DNA from: Paenibacillus sedimenti
GTDB taxonomy: Bacteria > Bacillota > Bacilli > Paenibacillales > NBRC-103111
Direction: 5' to 3'
Length of the DNA: 64,000 bases
Assembly: GCF_014534655.1 (NCBI RefSeq)
Contig: NZ_JACVVD010000001.1
Coordinates: forward strand, 1,054,001 to 1,118,000
Shown: positions 46,035-55,420 of the stretch, piece by piece
Layout: every line of letters begins with the position of its first letter
How positions within the stretch are numbered: the stretch's first letter is position 1
Translations under genes and position numbers: made by a program
The notes under the pieces: model-generated
The model's input: the letters and a program-made list of their open reading frames with translations, nothing else
Databases searched by the model: none
What the model was told of the DNA's origin: nothing

Positions 46035-46805
46035 ATGAGTCAAGTCCTTCTAAATACGGCGCCGCAGCATTCCAAGCTGTCTGTCATGCTTGCGACAAGC
46101 GCACAAGAAATTGAACATGCTATGCGTTTAAGGTATGAAGTTTTCGTGGAAGAAGAGAAAAACATGCGGATGCTGAATGAGGAAGGATTGGAGAAAGACG
46201 CCTACGATGCGTTCTGCGATCACTTGATTGTCAAAGATCTGGAAACGGATCGTGTAGTCGGAACGTACCGACTGCTCCCTGGAGACCGGGCGGTCAACAA
46301 TATCGGATTTTATTCCGAAACTGAATTTGATTTGTCAGCGTACGCCCCATTCAAAACTCAAACCTTAGAGCTGGGACGCAGCTGTATCGCGCCCGAATAC
46401 CGTGGAGGTAAAGCTATCCAGCTGCTTTGGGAGGGAATAGCTTCTTATATTAGTGAGCGAAATTGTACGCATTTGATTGGTTGTGCAAGTGTGCACATGA
46501 ACAATCTTGATGAATTGAACTTGATTTATACGATGCTGCGACAAAAACAAGTGTTGACCGATCGTTTCGGGATTCGTCCTCTCGCGACGCACCGTATCCC
46601 CGGTCTAACGGTTCTGGAGACGGAATGCAATGAAAAAGAAGTTTTCCGCAAGCTGCCGCCGCTGATGAAAGGTTATCAATGGCTCGGCGCGGAAATTGGC
46701 GGGGATCCGGCGTATGATGAACTCTTTGAAACCGTAGATTTCTTTATTATCCTTCAGAAGGATCGTGTGACCCGTAGATACAAGCGCCACTTCTTGAACG
46801 CTTGA
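46035..46805 (+). CDS. OlsB-like GNAT N-acyltransferase
   Basis: The 256-residue protein belongs to the OlsB/Acetyltransf_5 group, which is related to autoinducer synthases. Motifs are RYEVF (33-37), FCDHLIV (about 60-66), GTYRLLPG, YSETEFDLS and LELGRSC (111-117). OlsB moves a 3-hydroxyacyl chain from ACP to the alpha-amino group of ornithine, the first step of ornithine lipids; related enzymes use other amino acids. The ATG at 46035 was chosen over the GTG at 46026. An LpxL-like acyltransferase follows after 29 bp and could supply the second acyl chain. The amino-acid substrate is not known. Confidence 0.78.
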   Translation: MSQVLLNTAPQHSKLSVMLATSAQEIEHAMRLRYEVFVEEEKNMRMLNEEGLEKDAYDAFCDHLIVKDLETDRVVGTYRLLPGDRAVNNIGFYSETEFDLSAYAPFKTQTLELGRSCIAPEYRGGKAIQLLWEGIASYISERNCTHLIGCASVHMNNLDELNLIYTMLRQKQVLTDRFGIRPLATHRIPGLTVLETECNEKEVFRKLPPLMKGYQWLGAEIGGDPAYDELFETVDFFIILQKDRVTRRYKRHFLNA

Positions 46806-46834
46806 ATAGTTCATAAGACACGGGAGGGGTAGTT

Positions 46835-47806
46835 TTGTACGATTGGATCGCGAAATTGACAACGAATGATACGTTGCTGCGCCGTTTATCGAATGGTTTC
46901 AGCTTCTTTCCCAGCTGGCTGATGAATGGTGTATGCGCTATTATGGCACGTGTACTGTTTTGGGGAGCAAGAAAAGGCGTTCGCAGACGGATTGAACGGA
47001 ATATGGGGGATTTGCTTGCCCCGTTACCTCTAAGCATTTTAAAGCGGAATAGTTTGAACTATTTTCGAAATTTGGTGTTCACACTATATGAAATTTTGTT
47101 CCGATCGCATCGCATGGAGAAGTATGCCATTTCCTCATTTGATGTTCGTGGGGAGGCGAACCTGCATGAAGCTCAGGTACGGGCGCAGGGAAAAGGGTTC
47201 ATCGTGTATACGCCGCACATGGGTAACTTTTTCTACTACTATTGGTATTTGACTCGCAAGTATGATTGTTTGACGATTGCCTCAGCCGGAAGCCCGGAGC
47301 TCCGACCTCTCTATTTGAAATTCCAAGCGATGGGCTGCAAAGGTCTCGATTATGACAGCACACCGCCGCTGGAAATGTACCGCACGTTGAAAAAGCATTT
47401 GTCAGGTGGTGGCGTGCTCTTTATCCTGGGCGATTTCTGGCGTCCTACCTTTCCAATCTCGCGGCTTTTCGGTAGACTCACCCGGACGCCTGAAGGGGCG
47501 GCGATGCTTGCGTTGGAGATTCGAGTACCTATCGTGCCTTTTTACGGTTATAGAGTAAAAGGATTTCGGCATCGTCTTGTTTTTGAACAGCCTATGTATT
47601 TGTTTGAACAGTTTTCACGTTCTCAACGTACGGAAGCGAATCAGGTGCTAAATCTCTTCATGGAGCGGGTTATTAGGGATCGGCCTTCAGAATGGTTTTA
47701 CTGGTTTAACGTGCATGAACACTGGGAAAAAGCACGGGTGACGGGCGCCGCAGAACGGATGGATGAGACGGGAAACAGCGTGCGCGCTTCAGAAGCAGCA
47801 GGATAA
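46835..47806 (+). CDS. LpxL/HtrB-like lipid acyltransferase lacking the canonical acid
   Basis: The 323-residue protein matches the bacterial lipid A acyltransferase family from end to end, including an N-terminal membrane-anchor helix (about 25-43), TPHMGNFF (126-133), GVLFILGDF and [17 protein letters not shown]. In LpxL enzymes a histidine is followed five residues later by Glu or Asp. Here His128 is kept, but position 133 is Phe. The enzyme may use a different catalytic base or be altered in activity. As Gram-positives have no lipid A, the natural acceptor is probably another lipid; the OlsB-like neighbour suggests a lyso-aminolipid. The start is TTG behind GGGAGGGG. Confidence 0.75.
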   Translation: MYDWIAKLTTNDTLLRRLSNGFSFFPSWLMNGVCAIMARVLFWGARKGVRRRIERNMGDLLAPLPLSILKRNSLNYFRNLVFTLYEILFRSHRMEKYAISSFDVRGEANLHEAQVRAQGKGFIVYTPHMGNFFYYYWYLTRKYDCLTIASAGSPELRPLYLKFQAMGCKGLDYDSTPPLEMYRTLKKHLSGGGVLFILGDFWRPTFPISRLFGRLTRTPEGAAMLALEIRVPIVPFYGYRVKGFRHRLVFEQPMYLFEQFSRSQRTEANQVLNLFMERVIRDRPSEWFYWFNVHEHWEKARVTGAAERMDETGNSVRASEAAG

Positions 47807-47835
47807 CAACGACGAAAAGGATAGGTGAATGACCC

Positions 47836-48828
47836 ATGGATACAGGAAGCCACTTATTGTTTGGAGTCACATTAGCAGGACTTTCGTGTTTGGAACCAGC
47901 CGTTGCCGGGGAACCTGCACTTGCCCATGCTATACTCGCCGGCACCTTAATCGGCTCGCATGCACCTGATTTTGATACGGTCGCTCGCTTGCGAGGCTAT
48001 TCGAGCTACGTTCGAATACACCGGGGAATCACACATTCGTTACCTGCCTTATTTCTCTGGCCCATAATCCTCAGCTTGCCAATTGCAGCCATATTCGGTG
48101 TCTGGGACCATCTGATCAGCCTTTATCTATGGACATTCGCTGCCGTTGTGTTTCACGTGTTCCTTGATTTATTTAACGTATACGGTGTTCAGTGCTTTCG
48201 GCCTTTTTCGAAAAAATGGTTCCACCTCGATACTTTGTGTCTCTATGAACCTTTCTTGTTCGGTATCCATACTGTAGGTGTGCTGTTGTGGTTATTGGTA
48301 TGGCAAGGAAACAGTAATAGCTCTATTGGAATGATTTTCGCCTGGATCTATGGGGCAACCTTTGCTTACATCGCCATCCGTTCCTGGCAGCGTTATTATT
48401 TGATTAATCGGGTGAAAAGCGAACTAGGTCGCGATGGGATCTGCCATCTGATTCCCGGATTGAGCTGGTTTCATTGGCAATTCGTGCTGGAGAGCGAAGG
48501 AAGCTTCTTCCTTGGCGTCATCTGCTTCGGCAACGTTCAGATTCAAGAGGAATATACCCGAACGAACTATACGCAAGGGGATTCTCACCCGATCGTTCAA
48601 GCGACCCTGACCACGGACGGCGTTCGCGCATTCCTGCACTTCGCACAGCGCATCCATGTGTGCTGGAAAGAGAAGCACGACGGCTACGAAGTACAGTGGC
48701 GCGATGTGCGGTTCTGGCATAAGCACAAGCTGCCTTTCGGCGTGAATGTGCAGCTGGATCGCGACATGAACGTGATCAGCGATACGCTCGGTTGGGATAA
48801 GAAGGCGTGGGATCCGCCTTATGTTTGA
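47836..48828 (+). CDS. YfhP-like metal-dependent membrane hydrolase
   Basis: The 330-residue protein fits the YdjM/YfhP family: an N-terminal DTGSHLLFG, SHAPDFDTV, HRGITHS and HVFLDLFNVYG carry the metal-binding His/Asp residues, placed among about five membrane helices (1-185). A soluble C-terminal domain (190-330) follows. YfhP in B. subtilis is a membrane hydrolase-like protein of unclear function. It lies 29 bp after the acyltransferase, so it may belong to the same lipid unit. Confidence 0.85.
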   Translation: MDTGSHLLFGVTLAGLSCLEPAVAGEPALAHAILAGTLIGSHAPDFDTVARLRGYSSYVRIHRGITHSLPALFLWPIILSLPIAAIFGVWDHLISLYLWTFAAVVFHVFLDLFNVYGVQCFRPFSKKWFHLDTLCLYEPFLFGIHTVGVLLWLLVWQGNSNSSIGMIFAWIYGATFAYIAIRSWQRYYLINRVKSELGRDGICHLIPGLSWFHWQFVLESEGSFFLGVICFGNVQIQEEYTRTNYTQGDSHPIVQATLTTDGVRAFLHFAQRIHVCWKEKHDGYEVQWRDVRFWHKHKLPFGVNVQLDRDMNVISDTLGWDKKAWDPPYV

Positions 48829-48835
48829 AAATTGA

Positions 48836-48871
48836 AAAACCTTGCCTCTCTTGAGCAAGGTTTTCTTTACT
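48836..48871. terminator. Bidirectional terminator between yfhP-like gene and nitroreductase
   Basis: AAAACCTTGC (48836-48845) pairs with GCAAGGTTTT (48855-48864). T-rich flanks on both strands let it stop both converging genes. Confidence 0.88.
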
Positions 48872-48881
48872 TTTGTTTTAT

Positions 48882-49490
48882 TTATTTAACGGGTTGATTG
48901 AACGTACCTTCAAAAAGCAGCTCAATCACCGGGCGCCTTGAGGAAGGCACTTCACGTTCTTGAAATTTCTCAGCTAACGCATCAACGGGTCCGCGATAGC
49001 CGATGGCAATAACCGCGTGAATGTCGTAGTCAGTAGGAACGCCAAGCGCTTCGCGAGCCTGCTGTCTGTCAAAACCGCCCATCGCGTGGGTGACAAGACC
49101 TTGATTGGCAGCTTCCAGTGCAAGGTAGCCCCAGGAGGCTCCGGCGTCAAAAGCGTGCGACGTGTTCGGATTGCCATTCAAAGTTTGTGTGTTTGAGATA
49201 ACAACCGCAAGTACAGGAACTTTCTCGCACCATTCACGATTTCCGGGTGCGATAAAGGTATGGAATGAGGCTCTTTCTTCAGCCGTACGTGCGATAATGT
49301 AACGCCAAGGTTGCAAATTACCGCCAGACGGAGCCCAGCGTGCCGCCTCGAAGAGGCTTAGTAAAACGTCCTCGGGCACTTCTTGATCTTTGAAGGAGCG
49401 CGGGGACCAACGTGTCAGAAACTGCGGGTTAATCTCATGGTCAGGCTGGCGGTGGGTTTCAACTTCTGAAGGTAGAACTTGGGTCATCAT
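48882..49490 (-). CDS. Nitroreductase family flavoprotein
   Basis: The 202-residue protein is a nitroreductase-fold FMN enzyme: RWSPRSFKDQEVP binds FMN phosphate, and APSGGNLQPWRYI and GYRGPV are further family patches. It should reduce nitroaromatics, quinones or similar compounds with NAD(P)H. It starts at one of two adjacent ATG codons behind AAAGGAGGA. It stands alone between two terminator-bearing ends. Confidence 0.9.
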   Translation of the reverse strand: MMTQVLPSEVETHRQPDHEINPQFLTRWSPRSFKDQEVPEDVLLSLFEAARWAPSGGNLQPWRYIIARTAEERASFHTFIAPGNREWCEKVPVLAVVISNTQTLNGNPNTSHAFDAGASWGYLALEAANQGLVTHAMGGFDRQQAREALGVPTDYDIHAVIAIGYRGPVDALAEKFQEREVPSSRRPVIELLFEGTFNQPVK

Positions 49491-49604
49491 GGATTCCTCC
49501 TTTTTTTCAACTCCCCATCATTTTAACTGATTTTTCCATATAATACGAATTCGCCGAATAGGCAAGAGTTGTATGTTTCCCAATAATTAGGTAAAACTAG
49601 TTGG

Positions 49605-49615
49605 TATGATATAAT
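49605..49615 (+). promoter_or_regulatory. Sigma-A -10 region before a small protein gene
   Basis: TGGTATGATATAAT contains two overlapping -10 hexamers: TATGAT (49605-49610, with an extended TGG) and TATAAT (49610-49615). No good -35 is seen. The small gene at 49639 begins about 25 bp later. Confidence 0.5.
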
Positions 49616-49638
49616 GTACCGAGAAGAGGTGCGAGTTG

Positions 49639-49857
49639 ATGGTGAATTTTACGAGTCAAGATATTACGATTATTGAAAGAGCACTGAGAACGGCCATGAA
49701 ACATGAGCAAGAGGAGAACAGATCCCGGGATTATCGGGAAGTGCTGTTGAAGCTGCAGGAAAGCGCTGAGCAAGCGCTGAAATTGAATGCCAGGACGACG
49801 CTTGAAGATCATGACGGGATTCGTTACGATTATGATGACTCTTCGGATCTTATGTAG
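49639..49857 (+). CDS. Small charged helical protein of unknown function
   Basis: The 72-residue product is hydrophilic and helical (IERALRTAMKHEQEENRS), with an acidic C-terminus (EDHDGIRYDYDDSSDLM). No family is recognised. ATG 49639 has AAGAGGT at the right spacing; an in-frame TTG lies three bases earlier. mrfA starts 58 bp later with its own ribosome binding site, so the two could share a transcript. Confidence 0.65.
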   Translation: MVNFTSQDITIIERALRTAMKHEQEENRSRDYREVLLKLQESAEQALKLNARTTLEDHDGIRYDYDDSSDLM

Positions 49858-49915
49858 ACATACGAACGTATATTCTGTAAAATAGAAGAAACTATTTGGT
49901 AAGGAGATTCGACTT

Positions 49916-52204
49916 ATGAATCCTTTAACTGGCAAGGTTTCTTCCATCGCAGAAATGATAGACTGGATTCGCAAATCGCCTGAGATCATGTCTCAGGTTA
50001 CATATTGGCATACGATACCCCCGCGCGATCCGAAGCTGGCTGAATTTCCAGAAGGACTGCACGAGGGTATTCGTTCTGCGCTAAAGCATAAAAATATTAA
50101 CCGATTATATACGCATCAATCAGATTCGTTTCGAGAGGCGACTGCCGGCAATCACGTGGTTACGGTGACGCCGACGGCATCGGGCAAAACCCTTTGTTAC
50201 AATCTGCCTGTGCTGCAAAAAATTCTTGAAAACGACGCATCGCGCGCGTTGTATTTGTTTCCAACCAAAGCGCTCGCGCAAGATCAGGTGGCGGAGTTGC
50301 AGGAAATGGTCGACTTCATGGAGGTCGATATTAAGACGCACACGTATGACGGTGATACACCCCCAACGGTAAGGCAAGCGATTCGCAATGCCGGGCATAT
50401 CGTGGTGACGAACCCCGATATGCTGCATTCAGCCATCCTGCCGCACCATACGAAGTGGGTGAAGCTGTTTGAGAATTTGAACTATATTGTGATTGATGAG
50501 GTACATTCATATCGCGGGGTATTTGGTTCACATGTTGCGAATGTCATTCGCAGATTGAAGCGGATTTGTCGATTTTACGGCTCGAATCCGCGGTTTATTT
50601 GCGCTTCGGCGACAATCGATAATCCGAAGGAGCATGCGGAGCGGCTGATTGGGGAGAGCGTGTCGCTAATCGACAATAATGGAGCGCCGGCAGGCGAGAA
50701 GCACTTTGTGTTCTATAATCCGCCGGTCGTGAATCAGCAGCTCGGCATTCGCAAGAGCTCGGTGCTGGAGACGCGCAAGCTGGCGGGAACGCTGCTGCGG
50801 AGCGGGATCCAGACGATTGTTTTTGCCCGGAGCCGCGTGCGCGTGGAGATATTGCTGACCTATCTACAGGAGCTTATCGCGCATGAACTGGGCAGCAAAT
50901 CGATCCGCGGCTACCGCGGCGGCTATCTCCCGAAGCTGCGCCGGGAGATCGAGAGAGGCTTACGCAGCGGAGAAATCCGCGGCGTCGTCAGCACGAACGC
51001 GCTTGAGCTGGGCATCGACATCGGCCAGCTGCAAGCGTGCGTGCTCAACGGCTATCCGGGCACGATAGCCAGCACTTGGCAGCAGTCCGGGCGTGCCGGA
51101 CGGCGGCAGGAGACCTCGCTGACGATTCTCGTCGCGAGCAGCAACCCGCTGGATCAATATTTGATCCAGAATCCGCGGTATTTCTTCGAGCGGCCGCCGG
51201 AGCAGGCGCTCATACACCCAGACAACCTGATCATTCTCGTGGATCATGTAAAATGTGCGGCTTATGAGCTTCCATTTGAAGCGAATGAAAGCTTCGGAGG
51301 TGAGCAGCTTACGGATATTTTGGAGTTTTTGACCGAGGAGCAGGTGCTTCATCAGGTGAAGGACCGCTGGTATTGGATGGAGCAGTCTTTTCCGGCGCAT
51401 AACATCTCTTTGCGCTCGGCGGCGCAGGAGAACTTCATCATCATCGATATGACGAACGGACATCGCGTGATTGGAGAATGCGATCGCTTCAGCGCTCCGA
51501 CGCTTATTCATGAAGAGGCGATCTATATCCATGAAGGCATCCAATTCCAAGTTGAGAAGTTGGATTATGAAGAGAAGAAGGCGTACGTTCGTCAAGTGAA
51601 CGTGGATTATTTCACTGACGCTAGTTTAGCGGTTCAGCTTAAAGTGCTGCATGTGAACCGGGAAGGTAACTCAGGCGGACTGCTCCGACAACTTGGGGAA
51701 GTCACCGTTAATGCGCAGCCTACGATTTTCAAAAAAATTCGTTTGAAGACACATGAGAACATAGGTTCCGGTCCTATACGGCTTCCGGAAGAAGAGCTGC
51801 ATACGAGCTCATACTGGTTTACATTCGATGAGTCGATGTCGGCAGGCCGCAGCGCGAACGATATGCAGCACGCGCTGCTCGGCATCGCGAACGTGCTGGC
51901 TCATATCGCGCCGCTCTATTTGATGTGCGACCCGATGGATATTCGGGTCGTGCCACAGGTGCGCGCCGTGCATAACAAGCTGCCGACGGTGTTTTTCTAT
52001 GACCGCTATCCGGGCGGCGTAGGTCTGAGCGAGCGGCTGTACGAAGTGCACGGCCAGCTCATGGATCAGGCGCGCAGCCTCATCACCGGCTGCGGCTGCC
52101 TAAGCGGCTGCCCGGCCTGCGTCGGGCCGATCGAAGAGGTCGGCTTGCTCGGCAAGCAGCTCGCCCTGGAGCTGCTGTCGCAGCTCGAAGGCGGTGCCCG
52201 ATGA
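49916..52204 (+). CDS. mrfA: MrfA-type DEAD/DEAH helicase (YprA)
   Basis: The 762-residue helicase has Walker A PTASGKT (about 80), the DEVH box in VIDEVHSYRG, SATIDNP and the motif VI QSGRAGRR. The C-terminal DUF1998-type region carries a four-cysteine zinc cluster CGCLSGCPAC (about 727-736). This matches B. subtilis MrfA, which with MrfB repairs mitomycin C damage outside the UvrABC route. Its stop overlaps the mrfB start (ATGA). Confidence 0.93.
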   Translation: MNPLTGKVSSIAEMIDWIRKSPEIMSQVTYWHTIPPRDPKLAEFPEGLHEGIRSALKHKNINRLYTHQSDSFREATAGNHVVTVTPTASGKTLCYNLPVLQKILENDASRALYLFPTKALAQDQVAELQEMVDFMEVDIKTHTYDGDTPPTVRQAIRNAGHIVVTNPDMLHSAILPHHTKWVKLFENLNYIVIDEVHSYRGVFGSHVANVIRRLKRICRFYGSNPRFICASATIDNPKEHAERLIGESVSLIDNNGAPAGEKHFVFYNPPVVNQQLGIRKSSVLETRKLAGTLLRSGIQTIVFARSRVRVEILLTYLQELIAHELGSKSIRGYRGGYLPKLRREIERGLRSGEIRGVVSTNALELGIDIGQLQACVLNGYPGTIASTWQQSGRAGRRQETSLTILVASSNPLDQYLIQNPRYFFERPPEQALIHPDNLIILVDHVKCAAYELPFEANESFGGEQLTDILEFLTEEQVLHQVKDRWYWMEQSFPAHNISLRSAAQENFIIIDMTNGHRVIGECDRFSAPTLIHEEAIYIHEGIQFQVEKLDYEEKKAYVRQVNVDYFTDASLAVQLKVLHVNREGNSGGLLRQLGEVTVNAQPTIFKKIRLKTHENIGSGPIRLPEEELHTSSYWFTFDESMSAGRSANDMQHALLGIANVLAHIAPLYLMCDPMDIRVVPQVRAVHNKLPTVFFYDRYPGGVGLSERLYEVHGQLMDQARSLITGCGCLSGCPACVGPIEEVGLLGKQLALELLSQLEGGAR

Positions 52205-53664
52205 GCGGGCTCCGCGAGAGACTCAGCCGCCTCCGGGGAACCGAGGCGGCACCTGCGGCTCCGCCGCCTGCGCCGGAAGCGGGCGGCGAATGGGCGCAGC
52301 TCGGCGCCCATGTCGAAACGAGCCCGGCAGGCTCGTTCGTGATGCGGCGCCGGACGTACGGCGCAGACAGCGTGCACGGCAAGTATCGGCTGAGCGAGCT
52401 CGCCGAACATGTGCAGCAGCTGTCCTGCTTTCACGACCGCGATGCCGTCGTCCGTATCGAAGAGCTGCTCTTCTTCGATACGGAGACGACCGGACTCGGC
52501 GTCGGAGCGGGCAACGTGCCGTTCCTCGTCGGCATCGGCTATTACAGTGGAGAGCTGTTCATTATTGAACAGCTCTTGATTCGCAACCCTGCAGAAGAGC
52601 ACGCGATGCTCGCCTATCTGCAAGCGTTGCTCCCGCGCTTTACACATATTGTTTCTTATAACGGCCGCACGTTTGATTGGCCGATTTTGAAGAACCGCTA
52701 TGTGCTCAACCGACTAAAGCTGGACGACTCCGAGCTGCTTCAACTTGATCTTCTCTATCCGTCTCGCAGCTTGTGGCGGAACTCATTACCCTCATGCCGG
52801 CTCAGCAAAGTCGAGGAAAGCCGCCTCGGTTTCGAACGTGTCGATGATGTGCCCGGTTCTATGGCGCCGACGCTCTATTTTCAATACCTGGCTGAAAAAG
52901 ATCCTTCTGTGCTTCAGGGCGTATTCGTCCATAATGAGCACGATATTGTGACTTTGGCGGCGCTGTCGATTCATTTCGGCAAGCTGCTGGGAGGTTCGGA
53001 TTGCATGGAAGTCAACGCAGATAAGGATTCCGGTATAAGTTTGGATTCTGATCCGGAATCAGGTATGGGTGATTATATAGACTTAGAAGAACGCTATCGG
53101 ACGGGACTATGGCTAGAGAAGATGGGGCGATCTGCACTTGCGGAGCAAGTGCTTGATAAGCTCTTCGCAATACTTCTACATGAGGCTCATTCCTCAGCAT
53201 CGCAAACCGGTACTATGCAACCATCAGGAGCATTCACTCATTCTGATCAGGAGTCAACGCTCTTGCTCTTAGCTTCGTTTTATAAGAAAAAAGGGAAATA
53301 CCCGCGATCCGTCGAGTTGTGGAAGCGATGGATCGAAGCCAAACATGCCAGTATTGCGCTCCAGTTGGAGCCCTACTTGGAATTGGCGATGTACTATGAG
53401 CACCGTGAGAAAAATGTTCGTCAAGCGCTCTTTTATGCTGAAGAAGCATGGGCTAAGCTGTGGCGCAGGCGTTCCTTGCAGCGCAGCGACAGCAAGCATG
53501 CGGAAGCTGAAGAGGCATTGGAGCGGCGTATTCGGCGGCTGAAAGAAAAGCTGCAAAAGATGGAAAGCCCGGAATCCCGGCTTAACCTCTCCAAAACGTC
53601 GCAAGCCAAAGCGGCGAAACCGCGCCGTTTGAAACCAGTGTACGTTAGTGAAGGCTTGATTTGA
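52201..53664 (+). CDS. mrfB: MrfB-type DnaQ-like exonuclease (YprB)
   Basis: The 487-residue protein has a DEDD-type exonuclease domain with FFDTETTG (Asp93, Glu95), SYNGRTFDWPILKNRY and NEHDIVTLA, and a TPR-like helical C-terminal part (about 295-450). It matches MrfB, the metal-dependent exonuclease partner of MrfA in mitomycin repair. Translation is coupled to mrfA. The first 45 residues are Arg/Ala/Pro-rich and disordered. The start of the gene is very GC-rich. Confidence 0.92.
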   Translation: MSGLRERLSRLRGTEAAPAAPPPAPEAGGEWAQLGAHVETSPAGSFVMRRRTYGADSVHGKYRLSELAEHVQQLSCFHDRDAVVRIEELLFFDTETTGLGVGAGNVPFLVGIGYYSGELFIIEQLLIRNPAEEHAMLAYLQALLPRFTHIVSYNGRTFDWPILKNRYVLNRLKLDDSELLQLDLLYPSRSLWRNSLPSCRLSKVEESRLGFERVDDVPGSMAPTLYFQYLAEKDPSVLQGVFVHNEHDIVTLAALSIHFGKLLGGSDCMEVNADKDSGISLDSDPESGMGDYIDLEERYRTGLWLEKMGRSALAEQVLDKLFAILLHEAHSSASQTGTMQPSGAFTHSDQESTLLLLASFYKKKGKYPRSVELWKRWIEAKHASIALQLEPYLELAMYYEHREKNVRQALFYAEEAWAKLWRRRSLQRSDSKHAEAEEALERRIRRLKEKLQKMESPESRLNLSKTSQAKAAKPRRLKPVYVSEGLI

Positions 53665-53752
53665 CTTCGAGTTTTTTTCTTCAGGGATTTGGTCCGTTTA
53701 TTAGCCGTTCTTTTTGGACATACAAGGAAGAAAACGGCAAGGAGCAAGCAGC

Positions 53753-54562
53753 ATGCCTGAACTTCCGGAAATGGAAACGTACCGCCTGCAATTGACCCCT
53801 TTGATTCAAGGGATGACCATAACCGGGGTCGAAGTTACCCGTCCTAAATCATTGAATGTGGAGCCTGAGCGATTTGCTCAAGCGCTGACAGGCAGCCGTA
53901 TTGTACGTATAGATCGCAGAGCGAAACACTTGATATTTCTATTAGCAACCGGAGAGGTGCTGCTTCTGCATCTCATGCTTGGGGGTTCCTTGTTCTATGG
54001 CTCGGCGGAAGAGAAACCGGATCGGACGGCACAGGTTGTGATCGATTTCGGAACGAAAAATTTATATTTTATCGGGCTGCGCCTTGGTTATTTGCATTTA
54101 CACAAGCTCGCAGATTTGGAGTCGCTGTTAAGCAAGCTTGGCCCGGAGCCGCTTGAATCCGACTTCACTTTTGACGAATTCCAGCAAGTCCTCAAAGGCA
54201 AGAAAGGCAGCCTCAAAGTAACGTTGGTTGATCAGACTGTCTTATCAGGCATCGGAAACTGTTATTCGGATGAGATTTGTTTTTATGCAGGACTGCTGCC
54301 GATTCGCAAGGTTCCATCCTTCAACATTGAGGAGCTGAACCGCCTGTACCAGGCGATGCGGACCGTTCTGCACGAAGCTATTGGCTACGGCGGGTATATG
54401 GATTCTCCTTTATTTGCCGGTGATCGATTAACCGGAGGGTTTGATGCGCGTTGCCGGGTTTACGATAGGGAAGGGGAGCCCTGTATGCGGTGCAGGCATC
54501 CTCTTATTAAGGTTGAGGTATCAAGCCGCAAATGTTTTTACTGTGCGAATTGTCAGATATGA
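53753..54562 (+). CDS. Fpg/Nei family DNA glycosylase
   Basis: The 269-residue protein begins MPELPEMETYR, whose Pro2 and Glu3 are the catalytic residues of Fpg/Nei enzymes. The beta-hairpin lysine (RRAKHLIF), the helix-two-turn-helix with GIGNCYSDE, and a C-terminal zinc finger (CMRCRH ... CFYCANC) are present. The usual GRGT before the last CxxC is changed to SSRK. It should excise oxidised bases. The ATG at 53753 follows GGAGC; it lies between mrfB and endonuclease IV, whose product acts on the abasic sites it makes. Confidence 0.9.
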   Translation: MPELPEMETYRLQLTPLIQGMTITGVEVTRPKSLNVEPERFAQALTGSRIVRIDRRAKHLIFLLATGEVLLLHLMLGGSLFYGSAEEKPDRTAQVVIDFGTKNLYFIGLRLGYLHLHKLADLESLLSKLGPEPLESDFTFDEFQQVLKGKKGSLKVTLVDQTVLSGIGNCYSDEICFYAGLLPIRKVPSFNIEELNRLYQAMRTVLHEAIGYGGYMDSPLFAGDRLTGGFDARCRVYDREGEPCMRCRHPLIKVEVSSRKCFYCANCQI

Positions 54563-54577
54563 GGGGGCTGAGCATGC

Positions 54578-55420
54578 ATGTTTATTGGCTCTCATGTGAG
54601 TACGCGAGGCGGCTATATAGGCGCCGCCAAGACAGCTTTATCCATAGGTGCTAATGCCTTTCAGTATTTTCCGATGAACCCCCGAAGTCTGGCCACCAAA
54701 GTTTTTAGTCTCCGTGATGCTGAAGCATGCGCGCAATTTTGCCAAGAGCAGAGAATGTTGTCAATTGGTCATGCACCTTATCCTTTGAATCCTGCAGCCG
54801 GAGACGATGAGAGAAGTTTGATGGTACGGCTTTTGATCAACGGATTGGAAATTACCGGGGCTTGCGGGTCTGTAGGTCTTGTGGTGCATTTTGGAAAATA
54901 TGTTGGAAAAGACCCGTTACAAGGCTACAAAAATATAATACAATGTTTGAATAGCGCAACGCGGGCGTATCGCGGATCGTCATTGATTTTACTTGAAAAT
55001 CAAGCCGGAGAAGGCGCTCAAATGGGGCTGACGCTGGAAGAGATGGTACAGGTGCGTAAGCTCTGTGAACACCCGGAGAAAATTGGTTTTTGTTTAGATA
55101 CGTGCCATGCTTTTGCTAGTGGAATGTGGCGTGGCGATGATTGGAAAGAGATGGAGACGAGGGGCGAGAGACTGGATTACCTCCCGCACTTGAAAGCTGT
55201 CCACCTTAACGACTCTGTTCATCCCTGCGGTTCCCGTCGAGATCGTCATGCGAATATCGGAGCCGGCTATATTGGAAACGATCACATGCGGCAACTGTTA
55301 ACTTCCAGACATTTGCAGCATCTACCTATCGTATTAGAAACAGGAACAGGCCGGGATGGAACCCACCGCGAAGAAATATTGCATGTAAAATCATTGGCAG
55401 GAAAGGGAGATCCGCGATGA
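54578..55420 (+). CDS. nfo: Endonuclease IV (deoxyribonuclease IV)
   Basis: The 280-residue TIM-barrel enzyme has the metal-ligand segments of Nfo: GSHVSTRGG, GHAPYPLNPA, VVHFGKYVG, LLENQAGEG, FCLDTCHAFASG, HLNDS and HANIGAGYIG. It cuts abasic sites and removes blocked 3' ends. It lies 15 bp after the glycosylase, giving a base-excision-repair pair, and its stop overlaps the next start (ATGA). Confidence 0.95.
   Translation: MFIGSHVSTRGGYIGAAKTALSIGANAFQYFPMNPRSLATKVFSLRDAEACAQFCQEQRMLSIGHAPYPLNPAAGDDERSLMVRLLINGLEITGACGSVGLVVHFGKYVGKDPLQGYKNIIQCLNSATRAYRGSSLILLENQAGEGAQMGLTLEEMVQVRKLCEHPEKIGFCLDTCHAFASGMWRGDDWKEMETRGERLDYLPHLKAVHLNDSVHPCGSRRDRHANIGAGYIGNDHMRQLLTSRHLQHLPIVLETGTGRDGTHREEILHVKSLAGKGDPR

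Noticed and set aside
52083..52647. Minus- and plus-strand ORFs across the mrfA-mrfB junction
   Set aside because: They are GC-driven shadows of two well-supported genes.
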